NCBI GenBank assembly: GCA_946902875.1
Contig: OX336340.1
Location: forward strand, 12,353,566 to 12,417,565
Source: Nematopogon swammerdamellus
Lineage: Eukaryota > Arthropoda > Insecta > Lepidoptera > Adelidae
Direction of reading: 5' to 3'
DNA length: 64,000 nucleotides
Shown: positions 12,801-20,285 of the stretch, in pieces
Layout of the letters: each line of letters begins with the position of its first letter
Numbering within the stretch: the stretch's first letter is position 1
Translations under genes and position numbers: made by a program
The notes under the pieces: model-generated
Told to the model about the DNA's origin: nothing
What the model saw: the letters and a program-made list of their open reading frames with translations, nothing else
The model's database searches: none

Positions 12801-14531
12801 GGCGCTTGGCACTTTTTTAGGTGGGTAAAAAATGTATAACTCGCGACATCGCGTCAGCGTCATTTTTAAAATGAAACCTTAAGTCATTGCATTAAGGGTT
12901 AAGTTAGAGTGGCACGGGATCTGCCGGCACTCCCGGAGTGCAACTGTTAAGTAGGCTTCGGTAACACGTTTATGTCTGTCCATTCTACTAAGTTCTGCAA
13001 AATGAATGTAGGGTTCCGTAACAAATGCACGTCTGTCTGTTCTACTAAATTTAACATTTATTTCAAAATGAATGTAGGGTTCCGTAACAAATGCATGTCT
13101 ATCCGTTCTACTAAATTTTACAATTTTCAACCAAGGTCCTCCGACGGTTATTTTATAATAAAAGAAGGGTTCCGTAACACGTTTATGTCTGTCCATTCTA
13201 CTAAGTTCTGCAACATCACCTACAACGTCCGTGATGTCAGCCCATAACACCGGGTAAACTAAGTGCCATGTCAGTACTTCCCCCTTTGATCGTGCTGCCG
13301 TTTCGACCGACGTTTAATTCAGTGCGGTGGTACCAACCCGGTCAGGTTAAACTCTACCACCAAGTAAGATTAGGAGGGAAGGGACCTACAGTTTTACGAG
13401 GAATCCGAACCTCGGTCAGCCTCCAACGGTCAGCGGTCACCCATCCAAGTACTGACCGCACCCAGCGTTGCTTAACATTCAATAGCGACAGTTGACTGTC
13501 TGCACCACTGAGCTATCGAAGCTGACGTGGTCCTATTTTAATTGGGTCAATATCGGATTGGAAAGCGAGGCGGAATCGCGAGGCCGAAGGCCGAGCGATT
13601 CCGCCGAGTACATTAAAGCAAAAAAATACTAAAAAAAACTGTGAAATAAAAAAAAAGTTTTAAAAAACATAAAACCGACTTCCTAAAAAAAGGAAAACTA
13701 AAAAACTATTTAAAATAAAAATATAAAAACCGCCTTAAAAAATATATGAAATAAAAACCTAAAAAAAAACGAACCCTAGAGTTGAAGGCGGTGCTAAAGC
13801 AAGCAAAAATGATGCATGAAAGAAAACATGAGTGGATGATAATATCCTTTGTGATTTGTGTAGCCTTTTTAGCACCGCTTTCAACTCTAGGGTTCGTTTT
13901 TTTTTAGGTTTTTATTTCATATATTTTTGAAGGCGGTTTTTATATTTTTATTTTAAATAGTTTTTTAGTTTTCCTTTTTTTAGGAAGTCGGTTTTATGTT
14001 TTTTTCTGAGTAAATTACTGTAGGGACTTGGATTTGGATGGCTAGTACCTATTCTGCTTTGTATAGATGAATTTGAATTTTTTTTAACTTTGTCTACGCG
14101 CAACATAATATAAATAAATATTCCACGTTATTCGCATTTATTTAATTTAACGCGTTATCGTATTAAGTATAATACCTTAGTTGTACACAGTAATTGTACA
14201 CAGTACAATATTTTGTTACTATTATCTTAAGTTGTATGAGTAATGTTCGTGAACCAACAATAAATAAATAGATAAATGAAAACACGTTACCAAAAAGCGT
14301 ATGAATTGATAGATTTATCAAACGGTCTCGATATTGCAGTGTTTGCCAACCTCGACTTATGAAAATATGTGTTTATTTGCAGGAGTCGCAAACCGCAGCT
14401 GTAGCGTGCGCATCCCGCGTCAAGTGTCTTTAGACAAGCGCGGGTACCTGGAGGACAATCGACCAGCTGCCAACGCGGATCCCTACCGAGTCGTCGACAT
14501 CATACTCAAGACGTGCATCTTCAACGAGTAG
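771..14531 (+). CDS. Glutamine synthetase-like protein, probable pseudoenzyme (C-terminal half, 4 exons)
   Basis: Exons 771-843, 5275-5459, 6012-6151 and 14383-14531 join in frame to about 182 codons that align with the C-terminal catalytic domain of eukaryotic glutamine synthetase (EC 6.3.1.2, normally about 370 residues). Landmarks are [59 protein letters not shown] and DPY. Ligands of the active enzyme are replaced (human numbering, from memory): Glu196 is Cys (835-837), Glu203 is Ala (5287-5289), the GNWNGAGCHTN loop with His253 has become [10 protein letters not shown] with one residue lost, flap Glu305 is His (6121-6123), and Arg340 is Asn (14457-14459). Arg319, Arg324, Glu338 and Arg341 remain. 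The open frame and matched intron phases argue against simple decay. I infer a non-catalytic GS-fold protein, as vertebrate lengsin is. N-terminal exons lie outside the window. A young pseudogene remains possible. Confidence 0.85.
866..928 (-). repeat. SINE-T tail fragment
   Basis: The motif gtccggtatgggtggctg followed by gtcggagggg and catgctccgac matches the 3' end module of the tRNA-headed SINE at 55428-55835, in reverse orientation. It begins 22 bases downstream of the GS-like exon A. Confidence 0.6.
929..2603. other. Intron 1, no recognised feature
   Basis: Intronic sequence of the GS-like gene. Short frames exist on both strands, but none shows a known domain, splice context or repeat signature. 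Confidence 0.4.
2604..2693. repeat. 21-bp minisatellite
   Basis: The unit catcgtcatagtcgtcataa is repeated about 3.5 times in a GTC/GTCATA-rich tract. The reverse strand would read an Asp/Tyr-rich peptide, which I take as a by-product of the repeat. Confidence 0.8.
2694..3480. other. Intron 1, no recognised feature
   Basis: Mixed intronic sequence with a short GAGA-rich tract near 3360. No exon or known repeat is seen. Confidence 0.35.
3481..3595 (-). repeat. Element P fragment
   Basis: The stretch gttggcaccttggcacggccc with nearby ctaaaggg is the reverse complement of the module ggaccgtgccaaggtgatag at 60728-60760. That module belongs to a dispersed repeat that also occurs at 47190-47350. 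Confidence 0.4.
3658..4035. repeat. Foldback element B, copy 1
   Basis: A module beginning cccgacgcaaaaagaggggt, with GT-rich sequence and gatttggatgcggttttttt, is followed by a large inverted repeat. Arms at about 3830-3895 and 3952-4032 pair (gactttttaa / ggtcccccgac) around the spacer ctcagagctgcgcgg. The same arrangement recurs at 47823-48272, so this is a mobile family and not chance. Confidence 0.75.
4036..5110. other. Intron 1, partly GC-rich
   Basis: Intronic sequence of the GS-like gene. A CpG-rich block at about 4556-4655 (ggcgggcggcggcgccggcc) stands out from its AT-rich surroundings. A short direct repeat, aaacaaggatgtaaaa, occurs twice near 4778-4810. No exon is recognised. Confidence 0.35.
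5115..5151 (+). mobile_element. Helitron-like 3' terminus
   Basis: The sequence gcgaagcgaagccgctgcaaaagctag followed by t is a typical 3' end of the lepidopteran Helitron-like repeats in this window: a GC-rich hairpin region, then CTAG, then the T of the A|T target. The 5' end of this copy was not located. Confidence 0.5.
5275..5459 (+). CDS. GS-like exon B
   Basis: The acceptor cacacgcag ends at 5274 and the donor gtaagt starts at 5460. The exon encodes [46 protein letters not shown] and DMREEDGI. In active GS, IGPSAG would be IGPCEG (metal Glu203), and the loop after DP.P would be the ATP/glutamate loop PGNWNGAGCHTN with His253. Both are lost here, while the structural FSTK.MREE.G segment is kept. 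Confidence 0.93.
5460..6011. other. Intron 2 of GS-like gene
   Basis: A 552-base intron with GT (gtaagt) and AG ends in phase 2. No repeat or other feature is recognised inside it. Confidence 0.8.
6012..6151 (+). CDS. GS-like exon C
   Basis: The acceptor ctatgtgcag ends at 6011 and the donor gtacgt starts at 6152. The first base completes Leu, then the exon reads [46 protein letters not shown]. It aligns without gaps to the GS region ending in the active-site flap; the flap Glu (Glu305 in human GS) is His at 6121-6123. Confidence 0.92.
6165..6292 (+). repeat. LINE-associated dispersed repeat, copy 1
   Basis: A (cata)n run is followed by agcttcacgcctgtttcctg, ggcaggcagagacaacggat, ctccac and gccacgatcctgacaca. 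A close relative lies at 24078-24180, next to a LINE C-terminal fragment. Probably the 3' region of a non-LTR retrotransposon. Confidence 0.6.
6366..6572 (+). pseudogene. LINE C-terminal fragment, PDG..WD type, copy 1
   Basis: Read through frameshifts, the sequence gives [17 protein letters not shown], then [12 protein letters not shown] and a K/A-rich segment ending KHSKYQSL. Better-preserved relatives are at 33950-34440 and 43156-43440. I recognise it as the C-terminal part of a LINE pol ORF. PD followed after about 14 residues by WD resembles the restriction-like endonuclease signature of R2/R4-type LINEs; that assignment is inference. It sits in GS-like intron 3. Confidence 0.6.
6573..7861. 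other. Intron 3, no recognised feature
   Basis: Intronic sequence without a convincing exon, RNA gene or repeat. Frames up to 78 codons near 7290-7560 overlap each other on both strands and show no domain. Confidence 0.35.
7862..7995 (+). pseudogene. RTE-like LINE C-terminal remnant
   Basis: Read through at least one frameshift and a stop, the + strand gives [11 protein letters not shown], then [11 protein letters not shown]. This resembles the end of RTE-type LINE proteins common in Lepidoptera (GRPP.RW.DDI.R..G..W...A.D...W). Short and decayed. Confidence 0.5.
7996..8998. other. Intron 3, no recognised feature
   Basis: AT-rich intronic sequence up to the mariner target site. Nothing is recognised. 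Confidence 0.35.
9001..10315 (-). mobile_element. mariner element, full length, inactive
   Basis: A 1315-bp Tc1/mariner element with terminal inverted repeats of about 27 bp: left tggtcactatataagttttg at 9001, right end the reverse complement of ggtcgctatataagttttga. TA dinucleotides at 8999-9000 and 10316-10317 form the target-site duplication. Both ends and a near-complete transposase are present, so the whole element is preserved, though the gene is broken. It lies inside GS-like intron 3. Confidence 0.93.
9056..10176 (-). pseudogene. mariner transposase, frameshifted
   Basis: A mariner-family transposase that would bind the inverted repeats and cut and join at TA. The helix-turn-helix region ([20 protein letters not shown]), the SLEDDDR.RR linker and the WIP..L motif are readable. 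The first catalytic Asp is lost: TGYETW stands for TGDETW (codon 9643-9645). The second (RHDNASSH) and third (NLAPYD) Asp keep the DD34D spacing but lie in another frame after a frameshift near 9485-9490. A further frameshift near 9235 separates the last part, ending at the stop near 9056. It cannot be active. Confidence 0.9.
10318..11639. other. Intron 3, no recognised feature
   Basis: Intronic sequence, AT-rich to about 10900 and more mixed after. No exon, RNA gene or clear repeat is seen. Confidence 0.35.
11640..11745 (+). repeat. Foldback B head module, fragment
   Basis: The sequence cccaacgcaaaaagagaggt, gatataagtttgacg, tgtctgtctgtggcatcgta, gatttggatg is a shortened copy of the module that precedes foldback B at 3658 and 47823. 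Confidence 0.65.
12950..13205. repeat. Minisatellite, units of roughly 50-65 bp
   Basis: The motif gggttccgtaac.a.tgcat, then gtctgtcc.ttctactaa, is repeated about four times with variable spacers. The repeat makes matching short frames on both strands; I do not read them as genes. Confidence 0.7.
13205..13527 (-). repeat. SINE-5S copy
   Basis: Reverse-strand copy: end module acgtccgtgatgtcagccca, gccatgtcagtacttcc, core ctacagttttacgagg, 5S-like agtactgaccgc, and tRNA-like start near 13525 (actgagctatcga reversed). It lies inside the composite repeat. Confidence 0.8.
13662..14005. repeat. Foldback A, copy 1 (long inverted repeat)
   Basis: Arms of roughly 135 bp (13662-13799 and 13870-14005) are inverted copies with few mismatches. 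The arm centre is gaaccctagagttgaaggcg, and the loop of about 70 bp reads through aaaacatgagtggatgat. Related foldbacks lie at 62523-62745 and 32402-32670. Confidence 0.85.
14006..14382. other. End of intron 3
   Basis: AT-rich sequence with short ATAAATA runs, ending in the acceptor gtttatttgcag. No other feature is seen. Confidence 0.5.
14383..14531 (+). CDS. GS-like terminal exon D
   Basis: The acceptor ttatttgcag ends at 14382; the first two bases complete Gly. The exon encodes [34 protein letters not shown] and [14 protein letters not shown], then stop. It is the conserved GS C terminus (GVANR.AS.RIPR ... YFEDRRPS.NCDPY ... RTCLLNE). The residue matching Arg340 is Asn (14457-14459), while the neighbouring Arg is kept. 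The protein ends where insect GS proteins typically end. Confidence 0.95.
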
Positions 14532-14577
14532 ACGCATTCTTTGCATCTCATAAAAATGAGCAAAATTAATAAGATTG

Positions 14578-14583
14578 AATAAA
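14578..14583 (+). terminator. Polyadenylation signal of GS-like gene
   Basis: AATAAA lies 47 bases after the stop codon, which fits a short 3' UTR. Confidence 0.7.
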
Positions 14584-14704
14584 ACATGTCACTTTAATTT
14601 TTGTGGTATAAATAGCATACATAAATTTAAATAAATACTGCACATCGAAAACCCTTGCCCAATCCAAATAATCATCCGAGGCTTTGTGTCAAGAAATAAA
14701 TAAA

Positions 14705-14835
14705 TAAATAAACCGGCCAAGTGCGTGTCGGACACGCGCACCGAGGTTTCCGCACCACAAAAAAAAACTTGAAATAACACGTTTCTTGTATATGGACTTC
14801 GACTTACCCATAAAAGGGGACTCTTAATTATTATT
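14705..14835 (-). repeat. Element G fragment
   Basis: The sequence aaaccggccaagtgcgtgtc, gacacgcgcaccgaggtttc is the right end of element G (full copy at 46108-46490), reverse orientation. It lies just beyond the 3' end of the GS-like gene. Confidence 0.7.
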
Positions 14836-15059
14836 ATCAATTTATATATGTTTATTTCCACATTTTCTTTTATAAATTAATTTTACAAAACTTAAATCTA
14901 AAATTAATACAAAAAATCAAAATGGAGTTTCCACCACCGGCGGCGCGGCGCACAGTGCAGTGAGCCTTTACCAAAAATCGAAAAATGAGCTATAAATTCC
15001 ATGGACTTTCATCCTGCCGTTGTAAAGTAGATAAGGCATTACTTCTAGGAATTATAGTT

Positions 15060-15230
15060 ATACTCCGTGAACTGCGCTCATTGGCTCATGATCACCCCTC
15101 CAACTGGAACAATGTCGCGGCGAGTAGTTAATCCCTCTTATCAGTTGTATGTTGTCCGTTGCATCGAGTGTCCTAACAAAAGTATTAGCAAGTGTTTTGA
15201 AGTGATTTAAAATGGATTCTGTAGCCCAAG
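15060..15230 (+). promoter_or_regulatory. Possible promoter and 5' UTR of an unknown gene
   Basis: This stretch is less AT-rich than its surroundings. It contains an arthropod-type initiator tcagt at 15141-15145, about 70 bases before an ATG, then an exon end with a good donor. No clear TATA box or full DPE is seen. The assignment rests on the combination and is tentative. Confidence 0.35.
15212..15230 (+). CDS. Possible first coding exon, unknown gene
   Basis: The ATG in context aaaATGg is followed by Met-Asp-Ser-Val-Ala-Gln and one extra base, then the donor gtacgt at 15231 (AAG|GTACGT). It would be a short first coding exon in phase 1. No later exon of such a gene is recognised in the window, so the product is unknown. 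It could be a chance match. Confidence 0.35.
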
Positions 15231-15954
15231 GTACGTAGTTTAATACGTTATATAAATGTTGTCTTTTTGTTTAAGATTTATTTTTCGATTAGGTCTTAAA
15301 CATACCCTTGAAAATTATCTATAATTAATGCAATTCCAAACTTTGACGAAGCTTTAAAAAAAAAGTGCGCAAAGTGTCTCGAGGTTTTTACTTTTTCTTG
15401 TAGCTATATTAATGTACTTTCAGATTTAGTAAAGTTTGTCTGCCAATATCTGCCAATAGGTAATATATAGATTTTTTTTTCAGAGAGGGGATCGTCATAC
15501 AAAAATTGGAGCTTGCGGCATAAGCAGCAGCAAAAATGACCGCAAACAAGTTGTATTCAACGAAATATGTTCTCGTTTGAGTATATTTGAACGATGAAAA
15601 AGTATAAAAAATGTGAGTAGGTTATATCCTCGCAGAGGAAGGTATTTACACACAAATATGTGAGAATAGACGGCGATGTTAATGATTATTTGAAAAAAAT
15701 GGCTCCAGTCTCGCAATGTAGATCTAGATATACCTACCGAATTTAGATTTAAGGGAAGACGATTATTCAGATTCTAATTAATTTTAACGTTGTAATTTAT
15801 ATATTAATTATAAGTTTAATTATATATATATATGATCTATATTCTATATATATAGCTATTATATATAAAAAATAATGTTATATATTGAAATATGAATAAA
15901 ATAAAAATTTTATTTAAATACAGCCGGAGTTTCGATTTTTGTCCCATTCTTCCA
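15231..15954. other. AT-rich stretch, no recognised gene
   Basis: Contains (TA)n-rich sequence at about 15795-15890. If the exon at 15212 is real, this is its first intron. No other feature. Confidence 0.35.
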
Positions 15955-16212
15955 TACATTCACTGCACTGTGCGGCGGGGCGAACCCAGGCTACCGATGG
16001 TCGGATCCGAGAGAGAGAAACCTTCGGACAATTCAAGCGGTGTCGAGCAAGACCGCCTTCTGCATCTGACCCTTGATCCAAGCAAGTCGCTCTAGCGAGA
16101 GCCTCTTGAGATGATGGTCGAGGCTCTTCGCTATCAGCCCATGCGCAGACACGACTATGGGCACAACGATCGTCGAGTCCACGGGCCACATGTCGGTAAC
16201 CTCGTGAGACAG
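15955..16212 (-). pseudogene. R4/Dong-like LINE C-terminal fragment
   Basis: The reverse strand reads SHEVTDMWPVDSTIVVPIVV, SAHGLIAKSLDHHLKRLSLE, then MQKAVLLDTA, a stop, and IVRRFLSL. This is the distal end of R4/Dong-type LINE proteins (VPIV.SA.G.I.KSL...L ... Q.A.LL.TARI.RR.L), where the stop stands for the Arg of TARIVRR (CGA to TGA). The piece is cut off on both sides. Confidence 0.75.
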
Positions 16213-16239
16213 AACGAATTTATATTATTATTTTAATTG

Positions 16240-16395
16240 TTTTATTATTTGTTATGTCCGCCAAAATAACACATATTCTGTGAAAATGTCAACCGGCTAG
16301 CTATTACAGTTCCACAAATACAGCAGTAGGACGGTAGGACATACAGACAGACAGACGTTGTAGGCTTCTGTACGGGGTACGGAAACGTAAAAAAG
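16240..16395 (-). repeat. Element G fragment
   Basis: The middle and left end of element G in reverse: ttatgtccgccaaaataaca, attctgtgaaaatgtcaac, the gacagacagaca run, and ggggtacggaaac. Confidence 0.7.
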
Positions 16396-16737
16396 GTGAG
16401 GTGTCGTGGGACACTCCACAGAAACGAAGCTTTCTTAGACGCTTTGTATTTAAAATCGCATCGGGATAACGCCATCTATGCGATATTCCTTTCAACTTAT
16501 ACAATGGTTCGACTACAAAAGGTTCTCATAGAACCCTCGCCGGGCAGCGCAGCCAAGACTCCTCATCGTCTGGGCAGCGCGTAGCGCTGTAGCAATGAGA
16601 AGCGTTGCAAATTTCGCTCGTATTTTCGTGACGTTTCACTTTTTCTGACTTAGGTCCCCGTCACAAACGTACTTTAAAAAGCTTCGCTTCAATAATAAAA
16701 TTGTTATAAAAATCATATTAATATTTTATTATAGGTA
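16396..16737. other. No recognised feature
   Basis: Short unassigned stretch between element G and the Helitron-like element. Confidence 0.3.
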
Positions 16738-16859
16738 CTAGCTTTTGCCCGCGGCTTCGCTCGCGTGAAATTCGTATTTCAAAGGAAGAAAGTAAGTAAC
16801 AAAGACCGATCTGCGTTAAGGTAAACGATAAACCTTCTCAACTAAAGGAAGTACCTAAC

Positions 16860-17540
16860 TAAAGTCGAGGCTTCAGGCTGAGCTGAATTCTGGAAGACAA
16901 TAAACCTTCTCGAAGAAAGTAAGTAACTGAGGGTGAGGCCGAAGGCCGAGCTGCGTTCAGGATAACGATAACCTTTTCGAAGAAAGTAAGCAACAGAGGG
17001 CGAGGCCGAAGGCCGAGCTGCGTTCAGAAAGACCATAAACCTTCTCGAAGAAAGTAAGTAACTACGGGCGAGGCCGAAGGCCGAGCTGCGTTCAGGAAGA
17101 CCATAAACCTTCTCGAAGAAAGTAAGTAACTAAGGGCAAGGCCGAAGGCCGAGCTGCGTTCAGGAAGACTATAAACCTTCTCGTTTCTTCGAGAAGGCAA
17201 GGAAGGAAGTAATTGAGGGCGAGGCGGAAGGCCGAGCTGCGTTCAGGAAGATTATAAACCTTCGCGATGAAAGTAAGCAACAGAGGGCGAGGCCGAAGGC
17301 CGAGCTGCGTTCAGGAAGAGTATAAACCTTCTCGAAGAAATTAAGTAATTGAGGGCGAGGCCGAAGGCCGAGCTGCGTTCAGGAAGACTATGAACCTTCT
17401 TGATGAAAGTAAGTAACTGAGGGCGAGGCCGAAGGCCGAGCTGCGTTCAGGAAGACGATAACCTTTTCGAAGAAAGTAAGTAACTAAGGGCGAGGCCGAA
17501 GCACGAGCGGCGTTCAGGAAGACTATAAACCTTCCCGAAA
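16860..17540 (+). repeat. 68-bp tandem array, about 10 copies
   Basis: The unit contains gaagaaagtaagtaactgag, ggcgaggccgaaggccgagc and tgcgttcaggaaga. The gaggcc landmark recurs at 16865, 16935, 17002, 17070, 17138, 17221, 17289, 17357, 17425 and 17492, mostly 67-70 bp apart. Each unit holds the palindrome-like ggccgaaggcc. Related units are inside the Helitron at 32996-34841. Confidence 0.9.
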
Positions 17541-17760
17541 TTCCCCCTCTCTCTCTCCCTCCACCATGCCTCCTTCTCCCTCTCCCTCCATGCCTCCCTC
17601 TTTCCACCACTCATCCCCCCTCCTTTCCCTCCTTTTCCTCCCCCTCCCATCGCTGCTCTTCCTCCCCACCCTCCCCCTTCCTTCACCTCCTTACCTCAAC
17701 TATTTCTCTCTCCCTCCCCTCCCCTCCCACCCTTCCTCCCCTCCCACCCTTCCTCCCCTC
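17541..17760. repeat. CT/CCCT-rich low-complexity tract
   Basis: A polypyrimidine tract of degenerate ctccctcc and ttcctccc units links the 68-bp and 140-bp arrays. Proline- or serine-rich frames here are artefacts of composition. Confidence 0.9.
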
Positions 17761-18960
17761 GAAAACGAAATCCTAAGCCTTCTAGTTCTCACAGAAAACG
17801 GGATAGTACGGAACCCTCTTTATGCGAGCTCGACTCGAACTTGACCACTTTTTTTTAAATTATGTTACCATTGGATATACACTTAATTTACAGGAAAACC
17901 TAAACGAAAATCGTAAGCATTCTAGTTCTCACAGAAAACGGGATGGTACGGAACCCTCTTTACGCAAGGTCCACTCGAACTTGACCACTTTTTTTTTTAA
18001 TTATGTTACCATGAGATATTCATTTAATTTACAGGAAAACCTAAACGAAAATCCTAAACCTTCTAGTTCTCACAGGAAACGGGATGGTACGGAACCCTCT
18101 TAACGCGAGCTCAACTCGAACTTGATCACTTTTTTTTAATTATGTTACCATGGGATATACACTTAATTTACAGGAAAACCTAAACGAAAATCGTAAGCAT
18201 TCTAGTTCTCACAGAAAACGGGATGGTATGGAACCCTCTTTACGCAAGGTGCACTCGAACTTGACCACTTTTTTAAAATTATGTTACTATGGGATATACA
18301 CTTAATTTACAGGAAAACATAAACGAAAATCCTAAGTATTCTAGTTCTCACAGAAAACGGGCTGGTACGGAACCCTCTTTACGCAAGGTCCACTCGAACT
18401 TGACCACTTTTTTTAAAATTATGTTACCATGAGACATTCATTTAATTTACAGGAAAACCTAAACGAAAATCCTAAACCTTCTAGTTCTCACAGGAAACGG
18501 GATGGTACGGAACCCTCTTAACGCGAGCTCAACTCGAACTTGACCACTTTTTTTTTAATTATGTTACCATGGGATGTACACTTAATTTACAGGAAAACCT
18601 AAACGAAAATCGTAAGCATTCTAGTTCTCACAGAAAACGGGATGGTACGGAACCCTCTTTACGCAAGGTGCACTCGAACTTGACCACTTTTTTAAAATTA
18701 TGTTACTATGGGATATACACTTAATTTACAGGAAAACATAAACGAAAATCCTAAGCATTCTAGTTCTCACAGAAAATGGGCTGGTACGGAACCCTCTTTA
18801 CGCAAGGTCCACTCGAACTTGACCACTTTTTTTTAAATTATGTTACCATGAGATATTCATTTAATTTACAGGAAAACCTAAACGAAAATCCTAAACCTTC
18901 TAGTTCTCACAGGAAACGGGGCGAGCTCAATTCGAACTTGACCATTTTTTTTCAAAATTA
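17761..18960 (+). repeat. 140-bp tandem array with trimeric higher-order repeat
   Basis: The gaaccctc landmark recurs at 17811, 17951, 18092, 18231, 18370, 18510, 18650 and 18789 (139-141 bp). Units fall into three types: caaggtccact with gaga.attcat, cgagctcaact with gggat.tacac, and caaggtgcact with actatggg. They repeat in order with a 419-bp period, so units 2-4, 5-7 and 8-9 match. The unit resembles the right end of element G (acggaaccct ... tcgactcg.acttg.cc). Confidence 0.9.
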
Positions 18961-19104
18961 TGTTACTCCGTGATATACACTACCACTATACAAAGTTTCG
19001 CCAAAATCCGTCCAGCCGTTCAGGCGTGAAAGAGGAACAAACAAACAAACAAACAAACAAATAAACAAACAAATTATACTTTCGCATTTATTTTGATATT
19101 AGTG

Positions 19105-19190
19105 AGATAGTGAGATAAGATGAGATGAGATGAGATGAGATGAGATGAGATGAGATAGTGAGATGAGAAGTGAGATGAGATGAGATTATT
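19105..19190. repeat. (GAGAT)n microsatellite
   Basis: A run of gagat/gatga units directly follows the Helitron-like 5' end and may have grown from its gtgagat terminus. Confidence 0.9.
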
Positions 19191-19805
19191 ATACTATTTT
19201 AGGTAACGTTGTATTACCCGCAAATGTTTCCGTAGTGAGCTCATAATTTATGGTACTAATGCCTACTGGACACTAGCGCTTCTAAGTCGGTTATCAAAAA
19301 TTATTTTTACCATAACATAGAACGTCCAAGAAAACCCTCCGGCCCGGTTATTCTCTTAGCGCCTTTTTTGCGATACACATCTCCTCTCCTATCTCCGCTT
19401 TGGTAGATAGAAAATTATTTATTGCTGCAATAACATTAAACAGTAATAGTTCATTAGAAAATTTACGTAAGGTGCAAAGGCGGACTTATCCCTTACAGAG
19501 AATTCTTACAGTCAACCTTTGGTTTGTGAGATAGATAGAGGTAGATTCCGGACCTTAATGTCTAAACAAGCCATACCAAAATAATGAGTAACAACTGTAC
19601 TGTGTTGTGATCTAAAAAGAAACACGAACTATTCGCATATCAAACATACTTAGTTTTAGATAATGTCTAAGTTACACTGAGTCACTCCCGACGCTTCATA
19701 ATACCTGTGCTCAAAGACATTAGAACAATGTGCTAATTTGTATTTTTCACAGTATGTTTTCAAATCCTTGTTTGTCTGCTTAGAATCAGATTAATGAAAT
19801 CATAG
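19191..19805. other. No recognised feature
   Basis: Intergenic-looking sequence without a convincing exon or repeat. Confidence 0.35.
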
Positions 19806-19893
19806 TTTTTTTATATAATCCGGTATGGATGGCTGAGTCAGAGGGACCAAAGCACACGCTCTTACGAACCAATATCACCTCCGAGGAGGTAAG
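19806..19893 (-). repeat. SINE-T tail fragment
   Basis: The sequence taatccggtatggatggctg, accaaagcacacgctc, aatatcacctccgaggag is the last module of SINE-T in reverse, after an oligo-T stretch that corresponds to its A-rich tail. Confidence 0.75.
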
Positions 19894-20139
19894 TGCCATA
19901 GCGGAGACTTCTCTTTGTATTGTTGGCTATATAAAATGTTTTTATGTTTTGTAAACATCTTAGATTTCGGGTTGGATGCAATGGATAATAAGGTGGCATA
20001 CTGGAGATGGGAGAACTACGGAATACACCTTTGAAATAAAGGCATATCAGATTGTTGCTATGACAACCTAAGCAGACTGCTGTTGCCGTTTTGAGTAAAG
20101 GAACGATCGCCAGTTTGGCGTACACCCTCGGAATTTCCT

Positions 20140-20285
20140 CTCAGTTTACACCTGTCTGGTTGCTAACGTCTTAATGCATTCCGGCATGACATTCGCAACC
20201 CCCGCATACACCGCATGACCATGGTCATCATTAGACACCTTATGGGTGATTCGGCGCCACATGTGGCGCTGTCAATAAAAAAATT
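20140..20285 (+). repeat. LINE 3'-end-like repeat, copy 1
   Basis: The segments cattcgcaacccccgcatac, attagacaccttatgggtga and catgtggcgctgtcaataaa match 41370-41485. An AATAAA-like end followed by A-rich sequence suggests the 3' end of a retroposon. The family is not identified. Confidence 0.5.

Larger units (their letters stand above)
11836..14005 (+). repeat. Composite dispersed repeat, copy 1, with foldback A and nested inserts
   Basis: Begins with aaccgacttccaaaaaagga and ggaggttctcaattcg, continues through tggtgtgtggttaccttcag and a region whose reading matches 62886-63092 on the other strand (ATGGCCATAGGAACTCC-type segment at 12565), and ends in foldback A. The same modules, inverted, fill 62523-63631. 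Copy 1 carries an extra insert at about 12768-13527 (minisatellite plus SINE-5S) that copy 2 lacks, between ggggataa and tgacgtgg. Confidence 0.75.
16738..19107 (-). mobile_element. Helitron-like element enlarged by tandem arrays
   Basis: Read on the reverse strand it starts TCTCACTAATAT and ends with a GC-rich hairpin region, gcgggcaaaag and CTAG, set between A and T as Helitrons are. The total is 2370 bp. Inside, next to the CTAG end, is a 68-bp array (16860-17540), then a CT-rich tract, then a 140-bp array (17760-18960), then an (aaac)n tail with ccgtccagccgttcaggcgt. No Rep/helicase is present, so it is non-autonomous. Confidence 0.7.

Noticed and set aside
12879..13250. 123-codon reverse frame with repeated motifs
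   Set aside because: It covers the minisatellite and part of SINE-5S; the opposite strand is open too, as expected from the repeat.
17341..17844. Frames over the 68-bp array and CT-rich tract
   Set aside because: Open only because the repeats lack stops; peptides are simple repetitions with no conserved domain.
18990..19110. CRISPR-like array (aaac)n and nearby direct repeats
   Set aside because: Simple-sequence and Helitron tail in a eukaryotic genome; no unique spacers.
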